A stretch of 64,000 nucleotides of DNA, taken from the NCBI GenBank assembly GCA_946406115.1, contig OX291542.1:35669321-35733320 (forward strand), given 5' to 3'. A model generated the notes under the pieces. The model searched no databases and was not told the origin of the DNA. It saw nothing but the letters and a program-made list of their open reading frames with translations. The translations under genes were made by a program, and so were the position numbers. Of the stretch, positions 35,749 to 46,226 are shown in pieces. The stretch comes from Apoda limacodes (lineage: Eukaryota > Arthropoda > Insecta > Lepidoptera > Limacodidae). Each line of letters opens with the position of its first letter. Positions within the stretch are counted from its first letter, which is position 1.

Positions 35749-38700
35749 GAGGGCGATATAGGCCAGAATTTCCGTAATAGTACCGTTGTGTATGTAAGTG
35801 TATAAGTAATAACTATAAGATATATTTTTTATATACTCTTAAGTAATTTATACTATAATGACACCTTAAAACTTTAAATTCTTGTATGGAATTTAACATT
35901 ATCGCGTTTTTGACTTTTTGCTACAACTTTGAGTCAGTACACTAGATAACAAGTAATTCTAATTATTTAACCACTTTTCATATTAAGCAAATGCAAAACA
36001 CACGTTAAAAACTTGCACAAGCGTTGAAACAAATGGTCACTTCCAGATTTTTATTGCATTAAATACAATAAATGAAAATCATTTATTAGGTAATTAATGC
36101 ACTAGACAAAAGCAATTTTTATATTTTTTTTTTCTATCCTTTAGATGCTAAAGTTTAGCCAGAAAATTTGCACAAAAACGTCGTATCTACGCGGTGTAGT
36201 CTATATTACAGTTTAAACTTATAGTGTGAAGTTATCCGATATCTATTCTAATATTTTTTTTATTTTATTATTAATTTGTTAATTAATTTTATAGGTTTAG
36301 AAATAGCTTTATCTTCTCAAAACAGAGTGATCTTCATTGTAACAATGTCATCGTATTACTTCTGAGTAGCCGCAATACATTGTCTTTGATCATTTGTCGA
36401 TAGACGGAGATTCTAAGAATGCTCGACATCGTGCACGAAGCCACTGGAACGTAATATCTCTGACAATCACATTTTGTGCGGGAAAATTAAGGGTTTGGTT
36501 TTTTAATTGTATAAATATAGCAATCTTATATAAACTCTTACTATTCACTGTTAGTGACAAACTTTTTAACATTATAAATAAATAAAATCCAGTAAATAAT
36601 TTTCTTTAAAGATTATAAGGTCCCAAAGCATTTTCTTTAAAGATTATAAGGTCCCAAATTCTAGCGTTATTGTCATAGTGTCGAGTAGAGTCTCTCTCTA
36701 CATATCAATAAACCTAAAACCCTTTATTCTAGAGGTAGCTTCTTCTTTCTTCCACCGCCACTTTGTAGAGAGGTTAGACACCAAGTCGTGTTTTCTGTTT
36801 CTTAATAGCACTACTTAGCTTCTATTTTAATCGACTTCAAAACAAGGTTCTAAATTCGGTGGTATGTTTTTGGTTATACATGCACGTAAGTCTAGCGATG
36901 ACCTTGAATACGCAGAACTATTTTGTTAGATGTGTTTCATGTAGGGGCACGTGGTGCGAGGGGTGCACCGTTGAAATAGGGGTCACAAAACTGGTTTTAC
37001 ATTTTATTTACATTTAAATAAAAAAATTGGATGAACCGGGTTTACACACATTTTTTATTATGAATCATTTATTATGTTTCAGATTTATCAGAATCGTAGT
37101 TAATTTTATCATACATTCATTTCATTTTTTATATGTTTATAAAAATGTTTTTTGTTTTTTGTTTTTTTTCTATAATATATATCTAATTGCCCTGAGACTT
37201 TGGTGAGAAACAGAAGGCGCGGCTTGTTACGGTGCGTATTTAAAATCGTAACGCATAATATTTAATGCCCGCTTTATATTTGAATTGTACAGAATTTGAT
37301 AAGGATTAATTATTTATTGGTCTTTAAATTTACTACAACCATACGAGTTGGACGCTCATAGTAAAAATAAAAAAAAATACGTTAACTGCAAAACGCTTAG
37401 TTACAACATTTCTTCAACACGTTTCCAGCACTACTGCAGAGATCTCCAGATGTTTTTGCGTAACGCGTGGGGTTTAATATACTTAAGTACATAGTAGGAT
37501 TCGGGGCGGAAACAAACCGCAACAAATCTGTAGCATATCACAGAAATTCAATCTCACAGTTTCGTTATGTCATTCACACCTTACAAATTTGAAAGAAAAA
37601 TCAGTTTTTGTCGTTAGTTAAAACCGCGTTTTCCACACGCAAAAAACGGATTTTATCATGTCCATCCGTTCTTCCATTTGTCAATTTTAGGGTAAAAAAC
37701 GTTATCCTATTATAGTTTCGTCATATCTGTCCGTAGATTATTAAGTAGTAGACACGTGTTAAAAAGTAATTTGTACGCTTATAGTTTAGTCATTTATTTT
37801 GAATCATCTGTTTTAGGATTCCGTAGATATGTGGTAAAAACCGAAACCTTGTAGTTTCCTGTTCTTTCCTTCCTATCATTCGCCCGCTGGACTGATATAT
37901 GATTTCGAAGAAAAACAGAATTCTTTAATATTCTTTAATATTGACTTAAAGAACCAATTAGAAATGAAATTTGTTTAATAGGGTAACTAAAAATTAAAAA
38001 ATAAACAATATTTAACACAAAAAAATAAGCCGACTTCATATCCACAAAAAGTAAAAAATAAGCCCCTGAAGCAGATATACTGACAGACCACTTAGCAACA
38101 GTTTTTTTGCCGCCAACAGAACCTTTTTACCTATCTTTACTTGTCTTTATTTTTAGCAATAAATTTCAAGGGGAATAAAACATTTTGCTGAATGTTTACT
38201 CAACATGCCTGCTTTAGGGGCTTTAATTTGAAGTTGGTTTATGTTTTAGTTTTAAAAAAAGTTTATTGCAATACAATAGGTATAAAACATAATTAACAAA
38301 TCTTTGCCGCAATACCTGATTAATCGCTTTATTAATAATAATACTTACATTATATATATATATATATAATATATATATTATATACATTATATTTATATAT
38401 ATAATATTATTTTTATTATATATACATTATAATAATACTCAATAATGCTTTAATAATAAACAAATAAACTGAAATATCAATTAAAATGCACATAAAAAAT
38501 ATATCATTTTTTGTTAGAGACTTTTGATTTCGGATAGTAAAAGATCTTTTTATTTTGGACAATAGACTGAAGACTATATACAAATAAAATATTTATTGTA
38601 CATTCGACTCACGAAGCAATAAGTCTTACTGTCTGACAGTACAAGAAATTACAACGTGTATTTATCTTGGGCCCGTCGTTGTATGAGACGATTGGTATTT

Positions 38701-38793
38701 CATAGAACGCGGCTTCGCTGAATTTATTTGCCGAACGGACCAGACGATAAGATTTATTGCCACTAAATATTGATACAATAACGTCTTCAAAGT
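35749..38793. other. AT-rich non-coding stretch with small repeats
   Basis: No gene. Contents I can name: a 31-bp tandem duplication (ttttctttaaagattataag...) at 36600-36658; an 'atcgacttcaaaacaaggttc' scrap at 36829-36850 similar to 28587; a decayed 'gttatcctattatagtttcgtc' repeat around 37690-37730; and an AT-rich microsatellite with nested palindromes at 38350-38440. The final four bases, aagt (38790-38793), are the left target duplication of the errantivirus. Confidence 0.5.
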
Positions 38794-39066
38794 AGTCAAA
38801 TTCATGCAGGGCGCAAGGACTTTTTTAAAAAGAATTAAAAATTAATATAAAATTTATTTACTCTACAATAGTGCGTGTTTCTTACATGGAATCTACAAAA
38901 AAAACTGTCTTAAAACTAAGAGCTCGAGAGGAGCCCGGCGAACGCCGTGCGTGTGGTCGTCTCAGCGTTAGTCAAAACAATCCGGCGCCCACGCGCTTTC
39001 GTGGAGGTTTAGTTTTGCTGACTGGGTATTTCTACGAACCTGACCGTAGGACCAGCAAGCGTAACT
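38794..39066 (-). repeat. 3' LTR of the errantivirus
   Basis: A 273-bp LTR at the downstream end of the minus-strand element. Its outer end abuts the duplication aagt. It contains a polyadenylation signal (aataaa on the minus strand, 38853-38858). Its first ~58 bases in element orientation also encode the C-terminus and stop of env. Confidence 0.95.
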
Positions 39067-40511
39067 CCTCCCCCCTTAAGTTCGAAGTCATCAGAGGGAT
39101 TATTTTCAGTCTGATGATTTCGACTCATTAAAATAAAAGATTTATATTTGTATAAAATAAGGGTTACAATGCTTACAACTATTATTATATATAATATTAA
39201 TGTCCCGATGCTAATGCTATTCACTTTTATCACACTTTTACATTCACTATATTGACTTTCACTTTCACTGTTTCGCAGGTTACGTGCCAGTTGGTGCAGA
39301 TTTGTTAATTCGGTATGATCCAAATTAATTAAGGTTTTTCTTAATGGTTTTTCTTCTTGAGTCGGCAACTCTGGAAAATGAATTATAGGAAGCTTCTCAA
39401 AAATAATTGCTTCGCCTAGGAACTGGTGTTTTTTCAGGGTCAAGTCTTTGATTTTAACTTCGCAGTTGTCATCCAGGGTAAGTATGTAAGTACCTTTAAT
39501 TATTTCTCTAGACTCTTCTGAATTACAAAATTTTGTCATCATTGTTTCGGTCTTACAATAAATTATCCAGCGATCTTTTTGTATTAACTCTATTTTTAAG
39601 TCTTTAATTTCAGTTAGAATTGGAGTGCACGTACTTAGATTTTTGGAAAAGGTCATAAGTGCTGTAATACAGTTGTCTTTTGTGGATGGCTGTAGTTCGG
39701 CCTCGTGGCACAGGTATGTAGCTTTGCTGATCTCTTTACACGGTTGTAGAGGAAAAAGTGCTTTCGACCCTTTCAATATCAGGTAGGGGTAGTTAGGTAT
39801 GATTAGGGTAGTTTGGTTAAGGGAGTTGGTTATAGGTAACGGTATTACTTTGTAGTACGTGTACATATCCCTTTTAACAAGTGGAATATTAAAAATGAAC
39901 GTTATCTGACTTTGTTTAGAATAGGCTTTTAACTCTATACATTGCTCTAACATTAATAAATTGTCAACATTTGCAGGGTACATAAGCTTATCTGTCTTTT
40001 CAATAGTTTTTAACATTTCTAACAGTTCATTTGGGTCTATTAAAGACTGATGCAATGTTTTTAATTTGCTAAAGGCTATGACATTTTCAATTTCATCCAA
40101 TCTGATATAGAGCGTTTGGAAATTGTGAAAAAAGAGATTGTAGGTGTTTATTACTTTATTGATATTTATAGCTGTTTTAGTTTCATTAAAATGCTTTCTA
40201 ATTTCCCAAATAGCTTTATCTAACTGAATGAAATTGTCTCTACTTGAACTAGAGATATTGACAAATGAATCCACCAATTCGGCAACTAGCGTGATCTTTT
40301 TATTAAACGCATTCTGTCGTATTTTTACATCATTTATCAGTTTATCGTACCTTATAGCGTCGTCATTATCTAAGTTACCAGTTAATACCTTTATAAGGGA
40401 ACCCAGAGGGTTTAGAATTCCTCGTTTGAGTCGTTTAGGAGGGATTAATTGTAAAATCTTTTTAATGGTTGTATTCATAAGATGGTCAGTCTGAGTCTTA
40501 ATATCAGACAT
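39009..40511 (-). CDS. env: Env: baculovirus F-like fusion glycoprotein of the errantivirus
   Basis: The 500-codon frame from the first ATG is intact. Residues 27-30 are RLKR, a furin-type cleavage site. They are followed by a fusion-peptide-like segment, GILNPLGSLIKVLTG (31-45), the arrangement of baculovirus F and errantivirus Env proteins. A single transmembrane helix (about 434-454, SIGTLILYIIIVVSIVTLILY) precedes a 46-residue cytoplasmic tail. Cysteines and several N-X-S/T sites lie between. The frame is open upstream of this ATG into the end of pol. There a hydrophobic signal-like stretch follows a splice-acceptor-like tttcttcccag-type site with AG at 40756-40757, so the real N-terminus is probably made from a spliced mRNA. 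About 18 C-terminal residues are encoded in the LTR. Confidence 0.9.
   Translation of the reverse strand: MSDIKTQTDHLMNTTIKKILQLIPPKRLKRGILNPLGSLIKVLTGNLDNDDAIRYDKLINDVKIRQNAFNKKITLVAELVDSFVNISSSSRDNFIQLDKAIWEIRKHFNETKTAININKVINTYNLFFHNFQTLYIRLDEIENVIAFSKLKTLHQSLIDPNELLEMLKTIEKTDKLMYPANVDNLLMLEQCIELKAYSKQSQITFIFNIPLVKRDMYTYYKVIPLPITNSLNQTTLIIPNYPYLILKGSKALFPLQPCKEISKATYLCHEAELQPSTKDNCITALMTFSKNLSTCTPILTEIKDLKIELIQKDRWIIYCKTETMMTKFCNSEESREIIKGTYILTLDDNCEVKIKDLTLKKHQFLGEAIIFEKLPIIHFPELPTQEEKPLRKTLINLDHTELTNLHQLARNLRNSESESQYSECKSVIKVNSISIGTLILYIIIVVSIVTLILYKYKSFILMSRNHQTENNPSDDFELKGGGVTLAGPTVRFVEIPSQQN
39067..39077 (-). promoter_or_regulatory. Polypurine tract of the errantivirus
   Basis: On the element strand this reads aaggggggagg immediately before the 3' LTR, the expected plus-strand primer. 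It lies inside the env reading frame and encodes part of the ELKGGG stretch of the cytoplasmic tail. Confidence 0.85.
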
Positions 40512-40689
40512 TTCATAATAAAATTTCCCTTTAAAGAAATTTGAAACATGTTTGTTTAAATTAGCATATCGGTTAATATTAAATTCTAAATCTTCGTAAA
40601 TTAAACTTAAATCTAATATCTTAATAATAGTCCAACTATCGTAATTAATAAAAGACTGTCCTTCTTTTATAGGCAGAATACCAGGATTC

Positions 40690-43600
40690 TTATCGATCCT
40701 TTGAAGTTGTAGGCTGCAGGTCTTGGTGGCTTGGGCTAGTAGCAGGAGTACGCATCTGGGAAGAACGTTTTATATCTTTAACTGGTACTCTTGTATCACG
40801 TTTTTTTATTAAAATAGGTACGGTATTTCTAATTATTTCACCGGTGACTTTAGCCTTTTCATATCGAGGTTTGTCTTTACTACGCCGGGTATTTACTCCT
40901 TTGATAAAGACGTTATCTCCTGTATTAATGTTAAAATCTTTTTCGCCTCCCCGTTTTTCTATTATTTTTTCTTTACACTGTATAATTTTGTCCGTTAAAT
41001 ATTTATATAAGTATTTGGTTCGTTTGACATGGTCGCTAACTAACTTTTGTGTATACTGTCTGTTAAAATCTACGTCAAAAATACTAGTTGAGTCTGTGTG
41101 ACCAAAAACTACTTCAAAAGGGGTAAGACCGGTAGTAGAGTGTATTGTTTGGTTATATGACATAATTGCGTAGGTCATTACGGCCGCAGCGTCACTAATT
41201 TTCTGTTCGTATTTTGCAATTCGGTAAATTTCTATAATGGTAGAGTGGAAGCGCTCTATTAGACCCATAGAGTTAGGGTTGTGTGGGGTGCCAATGTGAA
41301 GTTGGATTTTGTAGAAACTTAGGGTTTCTTTGAGAAGGTTATTATTAAACTCGGTTCCCGGGTCACAGCTTATTTTATTGGGTACACCATAGCACGAAAA
41401 ATATTTAATTAAGGAACGTATTACTTCGGGAGTAGATCTATTGGGTATATCGTAAGCTTGTCCAAGTTTGCTGAACGCGTCTATAATTGTCAAAAAATAT
41501 TGGCCTTCTATCGAAAACAGATCCATGAAAATTTCCTGAAACGGTTTATTTTGTGTTTGTGTAAGTTGCAGTTCAGGTTTTAAGGGTTTTCTGTCATATT
41601 TCATCTTTTTACATGTGTCGCAGGCGTTAATAATACTAGCAACTGTTAAGTCCATATTATTCCAAAAGTAAGTGCGTTTTAATTTCATAAGCGTTTCTTT
41701 AATGCCTCTGTGACAAGTCTTTCCCTGATGATAAGTGAGTACTATTAGTCTTTGCTCGTCCTCGTTTTCTACGTATATTACGCGTTTCCTACACTCATAT
41801 ATTTTAACAGTATCCTTTTTATATAATTTAATAACTGTTTCCGTAAACTGTTTGCGGTGCATATCGTCTTCGAAATAAATAAAATATCTTATTTTAGGCT
41901 TAATATATTCTAATAAAAATTTCTTAACTAATTCAGGTTTATCTACTGGCATGTGTACTTCTAAAACCTTTTGCTTACTTCTTGATAGGTTTTTTACTGA
42001 TGTCTCATTTCTATTCCAAGTAAAAACAAGAATTTGGTTCGGCTTTGTATCTATTGCCTCGTCTAAGATAGGAATGCCTACCGTGTCTACATCTAAGGCA
42101 GAGTGTACTGTGTCTGTTTTGGAATGAGCTGATATAGTACTTGAGGATGGACTACGTACTAGTGGAAACTGTGAGCTCTCTGACTCTGAGTCTGAAATCA
42201 CTATGAGATTGTCGTCACTCCTATTATCTTCGGATCGTTTCTCGTTTTTATCGATGTTAACTTGCATAGAATCACCGTCGTTTTCTAAAGCGTCGAGTTT
42301 AATACGTGAAAGGGCATCAGCATTACTATTTTGCTTTCCATTTTTGAAGATAATATCATAATCAAACTCAGCCAATCGCAACTTCCATCTCGTGAGCTTA
42401 CTATTTGGTTCTTTAATAGAATTTAACCATGCAAGAGGTCTGTGGTCTGTGTATATTGTAAACCTTCGGCCATAGAGGTAGGGTCTGAAGTGTTTACATG
42501 CCCAGACTATAGCCAAAAGCTCCTTTTCGATGGTACTATACCGGGTTTCAGCGTCATTAAGGGTTCGGCTGGCATAAGCGATCGGCTTATCGCTGCCAAT
42601 GGGGCCCTGGGAAAGAACAGCACCAAGTGCGAAATTTGAGGCATCCGTCGTCAGTACGAATGGTTTTGAGAAATTAGGGAATTGTAAGAGAGGGGCATTG
42701 ACAAGGAGTTCTTTACATATTTGAAATGCGTTTCTAAATTCATCGGTAGCTTTAACTTTATTACCTTTCTTTAAGCAATACGTCAATGGCTGTGTGATTT
42801 TTGAAAAATCTTTTATAAACTTTCTATAGTATCCTAGGAGACCTAGGAAACTTTTGATCTCTGTCGGTGTTTGAGGCAATGGGAAGTCGATTACGGCTTT
42901 TATTTTGTCATCATTAGGCATAAGGCCATCAGCTGTAATTCTATGACCTAGATATAGTACTTCTTTCCTAAAGAACTCGCACTTATCTAGCGTAACCTTC
43001 AAATTTGTTGCTCTAAGCCGGTCAAAGATTTTTCGGAGCTTGTCAAGGTGTTCCTGCAAGCTTGCGGAGTAGACAATTATGTCATCTAAGTAGACTAGGC
43101 AGTGTATGCCTTGGAGACCACGCAGGACGTTGTCCATAGTCCTTTGAAACGTCGCGGGGGCCGTCTTAAGGCCAAAGGGCATCCTAGAGAACTCGTAATG
43201 TCCAGTTTCTACCGAAAAAGCGGTCTTGTGTCTATCCGATTCTAACATCTCTATCTGGTGGTACCCACTGGCAAGATCTATGGTGCTAAAGTAAACAGAT
43301 TTACCTAATTTATCAAACAAATCGGTGATATTGGGCAGCGGATACTTGTCATCGACCGTAATCTCATTGAGGCGCCTATAGTCTATTACCATCCGGAACC
43401 TTTTTTCACCGGATGAGTCAGTCTTTTTCGGGACAAGATGTACAGGGGCACTCCATGGTGAATGTGACTCGCGAATTACGTCATCTTTTAATAATTTATT
43501 AACTTGTTTTTCTATTTCGGCTTTCAGTAACGGTGGGTGTCTAAAAGGTCTAATGTATATTGGATCCTCGTTTTTTGTTCGAATTTCGTGTTTAACTTGA

Positions 43601-44454
43601 TTGGTGAATGATAAAGGAAGCTCATCGCAATAAAAAATATCTCTGTATTCGTAACACAGGTTTGTGATCGCTTTGCGCTCTTGTTCGTTAGTGTGTTCTA
43701 ATCGTAATTTAGATAAATTTTGTTTTAGTAATTCGTCTATTTCGAAATCGTTACTGTATTCTGTGTAGTTAAGTTCAATTTCGTTTTCGTTAAACACGTT
43801 AGATTTTAAAGGGCGACAAAAAGATATAGTTACTTTATCTTCAGAGGTATTTTGTATAACTGTATCTGCCAGGTAATTAGAACATTTAACTATTGCGCTG
43901 GGCATACGAACGCCAAGGCCAAAGTCCATAAAGTTTAATATTGATGTCCCATCTTTTAAGTCTACTGGGACTTTAACCCGAGTTTCTGTACGTGGTTCTA
44001 AATTTATTTCATGCGGTGGGCTATATAAAATGGGTATATTTGTATCGCTGGTATGTAATATCTGGTCTTTCATATTGACAGTGGCATTTAATTTTTTTAA
44101 TAAATCCGAACCGATTAAGCCATCGTAGCGTTTATCTACGTCGTATATATAAAATTTATGTTTAGCTGTGCTTTTGAAAGTTTTTAAAAGGGGTATGTAA
44201 ATGACTTCGTTGTGGTTACTACGAGCATGGGTGCTAATAACTTCAAATGGCTCGTTGTACTTATAGTATGAAAAAAATTCGTTAGCTTTTTCTGGACTTA
44301 TGAATGATCGAGTGCTACCAGTGTCAATCATAAAACGTGAATTTATTTCGGGGATCTCTATATGGGGTAGTTTAAGAATACCGTTGCAATTTAGGTGTAC
44401 TATTTCGGTAGTTTGGTTCTCGAGGCTATTGTGTGAAAATTTGTGTCGACGCTT
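40690..44454 (-). CDS. pol: Pol polyprotein of the errantivirus
   Basis: This frame is open from 44454, in the -1 frame of gag, and overlaps the gag end by about 55 bases. The ATG at 44331 lies inside the protease. Counting from that ATG (1213 residues): protease DTG 3-5; RT with DLASGYHQ near 352 and YLDD 414-417; RNase H D563, E604 and D629, with NADALSR near 670. Then comes a Ser/Asp-rich linker, about 676-760. The integrase zinc finger has H868, H874, C904 and C907. The integrase core D937, D990 and E1026 has the DD35E spacing (35 residues between the last two). No stop or frameshift is visible and every catalytic residue is present. Translation as a gag-pol fusion by -1 frameshifting is inferred. 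Confidence 0.95.
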   Translation of the reverse strand, partial: KRRHKFSHNSLENQTTEIVHLNCNGILKLPHIEIPEINSRFMIDTGSTRSFISPEKANEFFSYYKYNEPFEVISTHARSNHNEVIYIPLLKTFKSTAKHKFYIYDVDKRYDGLIGSDLLKKLNATVNMKDQILHTSDTNIPILYSPPHEINLEPRTETRVKVPVDLKDGTSILNFMDFGLGVRMPSAIVKCSNYLADTVIQNTSEDKVTISFCRPLKSNVFNENEIELNYTEYSNDFEIDELLKQNLSKLRLEHTNEQERKAITNLCYEYRDIFYCDELPLSFTNQVKHEIRTKNEDPIYIRPFRHPPLLKAEIEKQVNKLLKDDVIRESHSPWSAPVHLVPKKTDSSGEKRFRMVIDYRRLNEITVDDKYPLPNITDLFDKLGKSVYFSTIDLASGYHQIEMLESDRHKTAFSVETGHYEFSRMPFGLKTAPATFQRTMDNVLRGLQGIHCLVYLDDIIVYSASLQEHLDKLRKIFDRLRATNLKVTLDKCEFFRKEVLYLGHRITADGLMPNDDKIKAVIDFPLPQTPTEIKSFLGLLGYYRKFIKDFSKITQPLTYCLKKGNKVKATDEFRNAFQICKELLVNAPLLQFPNFSKPFVLTTDASNFALGAVLSQGPIGSDKPIAYASRTLNDAETRYSTIEKELLAIVWACKHFRPYLYGRRFTIYTDHRPLAWLNSIKEPNSKLTRWKLRLAEFDYDIIFKNGKQNSNADALSRIKLDALENDGDSMQVNIDKNEKRSEDNRSDDNLIVISDSESESSQFPLVRSPSSSTISAHSKTDTVHSALDVDTVGIPILDEAIDTKPNQILVFTWNRNETSVKNLSRSKQKVLEVHMPVDKPELVKKFLLEYIKPKIRYFIYFEDDMHRKQFTETVIKLYKKDTVKIYECRKRVIYVENEDEQRLIVLTYHQGKTCHRGIKETLMKLKRTYFWNNMDLTVASIINACDTCKKMKYDRKPLKPELQLTQTQNKPFQEIFMDLFSIEGQYFLTIIDAFSKLGQAYDIPNRSTPEVIRSLIKYFSCYGVPNKISCDPGTEFNNNLLKETLSFYKIQLHIGTPHNPNSMGLIERFHSTIIEIYRIAKYEQKISDAAAVMTYAIMSYNQTIHSTTGLTPFEVVFGHTDSTSIFDVDFNRQYTQKLVSDHVKRTKYLYKYLTDKIIQCKEKIIEKRGGEKDFNINTGDNVFIKGVNTRRSKDKPRYEKAKVTGEIIRNTVPILIKKRDTRVPVKDIKRSSQMRTPATSPSHQDLQPTTSKDR

Positions 44455-45317
44455 TCACGGTTATTAGCGTCTTCGGCGGAGGTGACCTCTTCTGTAAGGT
44501 TATGGGTATCGTCCTCTTCTGAATAATTATAGTCAGGGGGGTAGTAATCGTCTAACTCCTCTAACTCGGGGTAGTACCCTTCGCAAGCTTCTACATCATT
44601 GTTATAAAATAAATTTTGGGGAACATAGACCATGTTTTGCTTTACAGGGGCCGCAGTGCGCATTGAAACGTCTGCGTCGTTAGTGTAGTTAGGTTTTTGT
44701 TGTTGTGCCCTAAATTGATTTTGTTGACCCATGTTGTTCGAGGCATGGGGCATAGCTTGTCTATTATAATTTGGATTAGCGTTAAATGTAGGGCGGTAAC
44801 CTTGATGAGGAATACCAAACTTGAATTGGCTTTGTTGGTTGGGCATGCCAAATTTAAAGTTGTTTTGGTGGGGAACACCGTATCTAAAATTACCTTGATT
44901 ATTAGGTATGCCAAATTTGAAATTACTTTGATTTGGGACTCCGTATTTAAAATTTGGTTGGTTATTTTGATAACCTTGGATTCTGAAACCTTGATTATTT
45001 TGCAAGGGCATATTGAATTTGTTCTGGAATGGGGTTCTGATAATATTATTGTTGCGAGGAATTCCAAACGAAAAGTTTTGATGTGGGTTTTGGTATTGAT
45101 TTAAAGTTGGTTGAAAGCTTTGTGAATTTTGAATGGGTTTGATATTTGGTCTATTTTTATTTTTAGCATTATACTGAAATAAGAAATTAACTTCTTCCAT
45201 GACAACACTTAAGGCACTCTCTAACGTAGTACAATTTTTCAAACGAACAACACGAATCATGTCTTCCGGTAGGTTATATAAAAACACATTTAAGGATGTA
45301 TTGTTGTAAATTATCAT
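44400..45317 (-). pseudogene. gag: Gag of the errantivirus, C-terminal two-thirds (after a frameshift)
   Basis: A 305-codon open segment that continues gag after a small frameshift near 45345; its first ATG (45317) is internal. Residues about 1-50 finish the capsid-like domain. From residue 60 the protein is Asn/Gln-rich and low in complexity. Six repeats of the form FxF/YG(I/V/M)P lie at residues 82-87, 123-128, 133-138, 144-149, 154-159 and 165-170, resembling FxFG repeats of nucleoporins. An acidic Tyr/Asp/Glu stretch follows (about 230-270). There is no zinc knuckle, as is usual for errantiviruses. The stop at 44400-44402 lies in the pol overlap. Confidence 0.85.
44436..44442 (-). promoter_or_regulatory. 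Candidate -1 ribosomal frameshift heptamer
   Basis: On the element strand the heptamer AAATTTT lies in the gag frame as A AAT TTT, matching the X XXY YYZ rule. It is inside the 55-base window where both gag and pol frames are open (44400-44454). A downstream stem-loop was not evident by eye. Confidence 0.55.
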
Positions 45318-45339
45318 TTTAGCTGCCTTTACGCCTTCG

Positions 45340-45741
45340 TCAATAAGTTCTATTTACTTTGGAAAAGAGTGTACTGCGTACAGATTGTATGCGGTTACAA
45401 AAATCGGAATATGATTCGCCTTGTTTTAATTTTAAGGACTCTAACTCGATTGCTACACATTCTTCCGAACGTGGATCGCCAAAATGTTGAATCAATAAAG
45501 TCTTTAAACCGTCCCAGGTTTGTATGTCTTCCCTTTCACCCAGCAGGGAAGCTGCTTTACCAGAAAGTCTGCTAGTTATAGAGTGAAAGACGTACAGCTC
45601 CTGAGCTCCATTATTTGGTGTAACAAAATGTCTTAATACATATTCACTCTTTTTAATAAACAAGTTAAGCAAGTTCTCATCCCCCTCAAATTTTGGGATA
45701 AGACACAAAAATTCTTTTGGTATTATTCTAACTGAATCCAT
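45340..45741 (-). pseudogene. gag: Gag of the errantivirus, N-terminal part
   Basis: 133 codons from ATG at 45741 (MDSVRIIPKEFLCLIPKFEG). The pattern FLCLIPKFEGDENLLNLFI, then LSGKAASLLGEREDIQTWD and LKQGESYSDFCNRI, is the capsid region of errantivirus/gypsy gag. Reading stops at 45340 because of a frameshift. The other frame continues gag smoothly into the 45317-44400 segment. This is the only coding lesion found in the element. A sequencing or assembly error here cannot be excluded. Confidence 0.85.
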
Positions 45742-46210
45742 TTTTATAATAAATCTAAAAACTTAATATAAAATTAGTTAAAACACAATAAAATCAATAT
45801 CTGTTTCAATAATGTAAATTAACTTTTCTTATTTTCTTCGTTTCATTTAATGCAAAAATGTTTAAATATATTCTTTAAATAACACAAAATCTTAAACTTA
45901 AGTAAAATATAATGCCTATTTTTGGTGCAAAATAATTAAAATCAGATAATGTTCAGCGATTGTGACCGAAAATTTCTAAAATTGTATACAGCTACCGGAA
46001 TAGAAAGGAACAAGACAGGAAGTGAAAAGGTCTACTCACATAAATCTGCTCGTTTCCATGTCCTCCAGATATAAGCTGTCGTCCTCAGGCCGCTACACAG
46101 GAGACTAATTTTTTTTGGTTCGAGGATTCCTGCACTTGTACAGTCCACACAAAAACACGGACGATTTTGACCCGAAATTATCGCGCGTAAGACGGCAAAA
46201 GAAACTGGAA

Positions 46211-46226
46211 TCCTACCGGCTGCGCC
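46211..46226 (-). promoter_or_regulatory. Primer-binding site of the errantivirus
   Basis: On the element strand ggcgcagccggtagga directly follows the 5' LTR. It resembles the Ser-tRNA primer sites I recall for errantiviruses such as 17.6 and 297. The tRNA assignment is from memory. Confidence 0.75.

Noticed and set aside
38350..38440. AT-rich palindromic tract as a replication origin
   Set aside because: It is simply a TA-rich microsatellite. Nothing else supports an origin.
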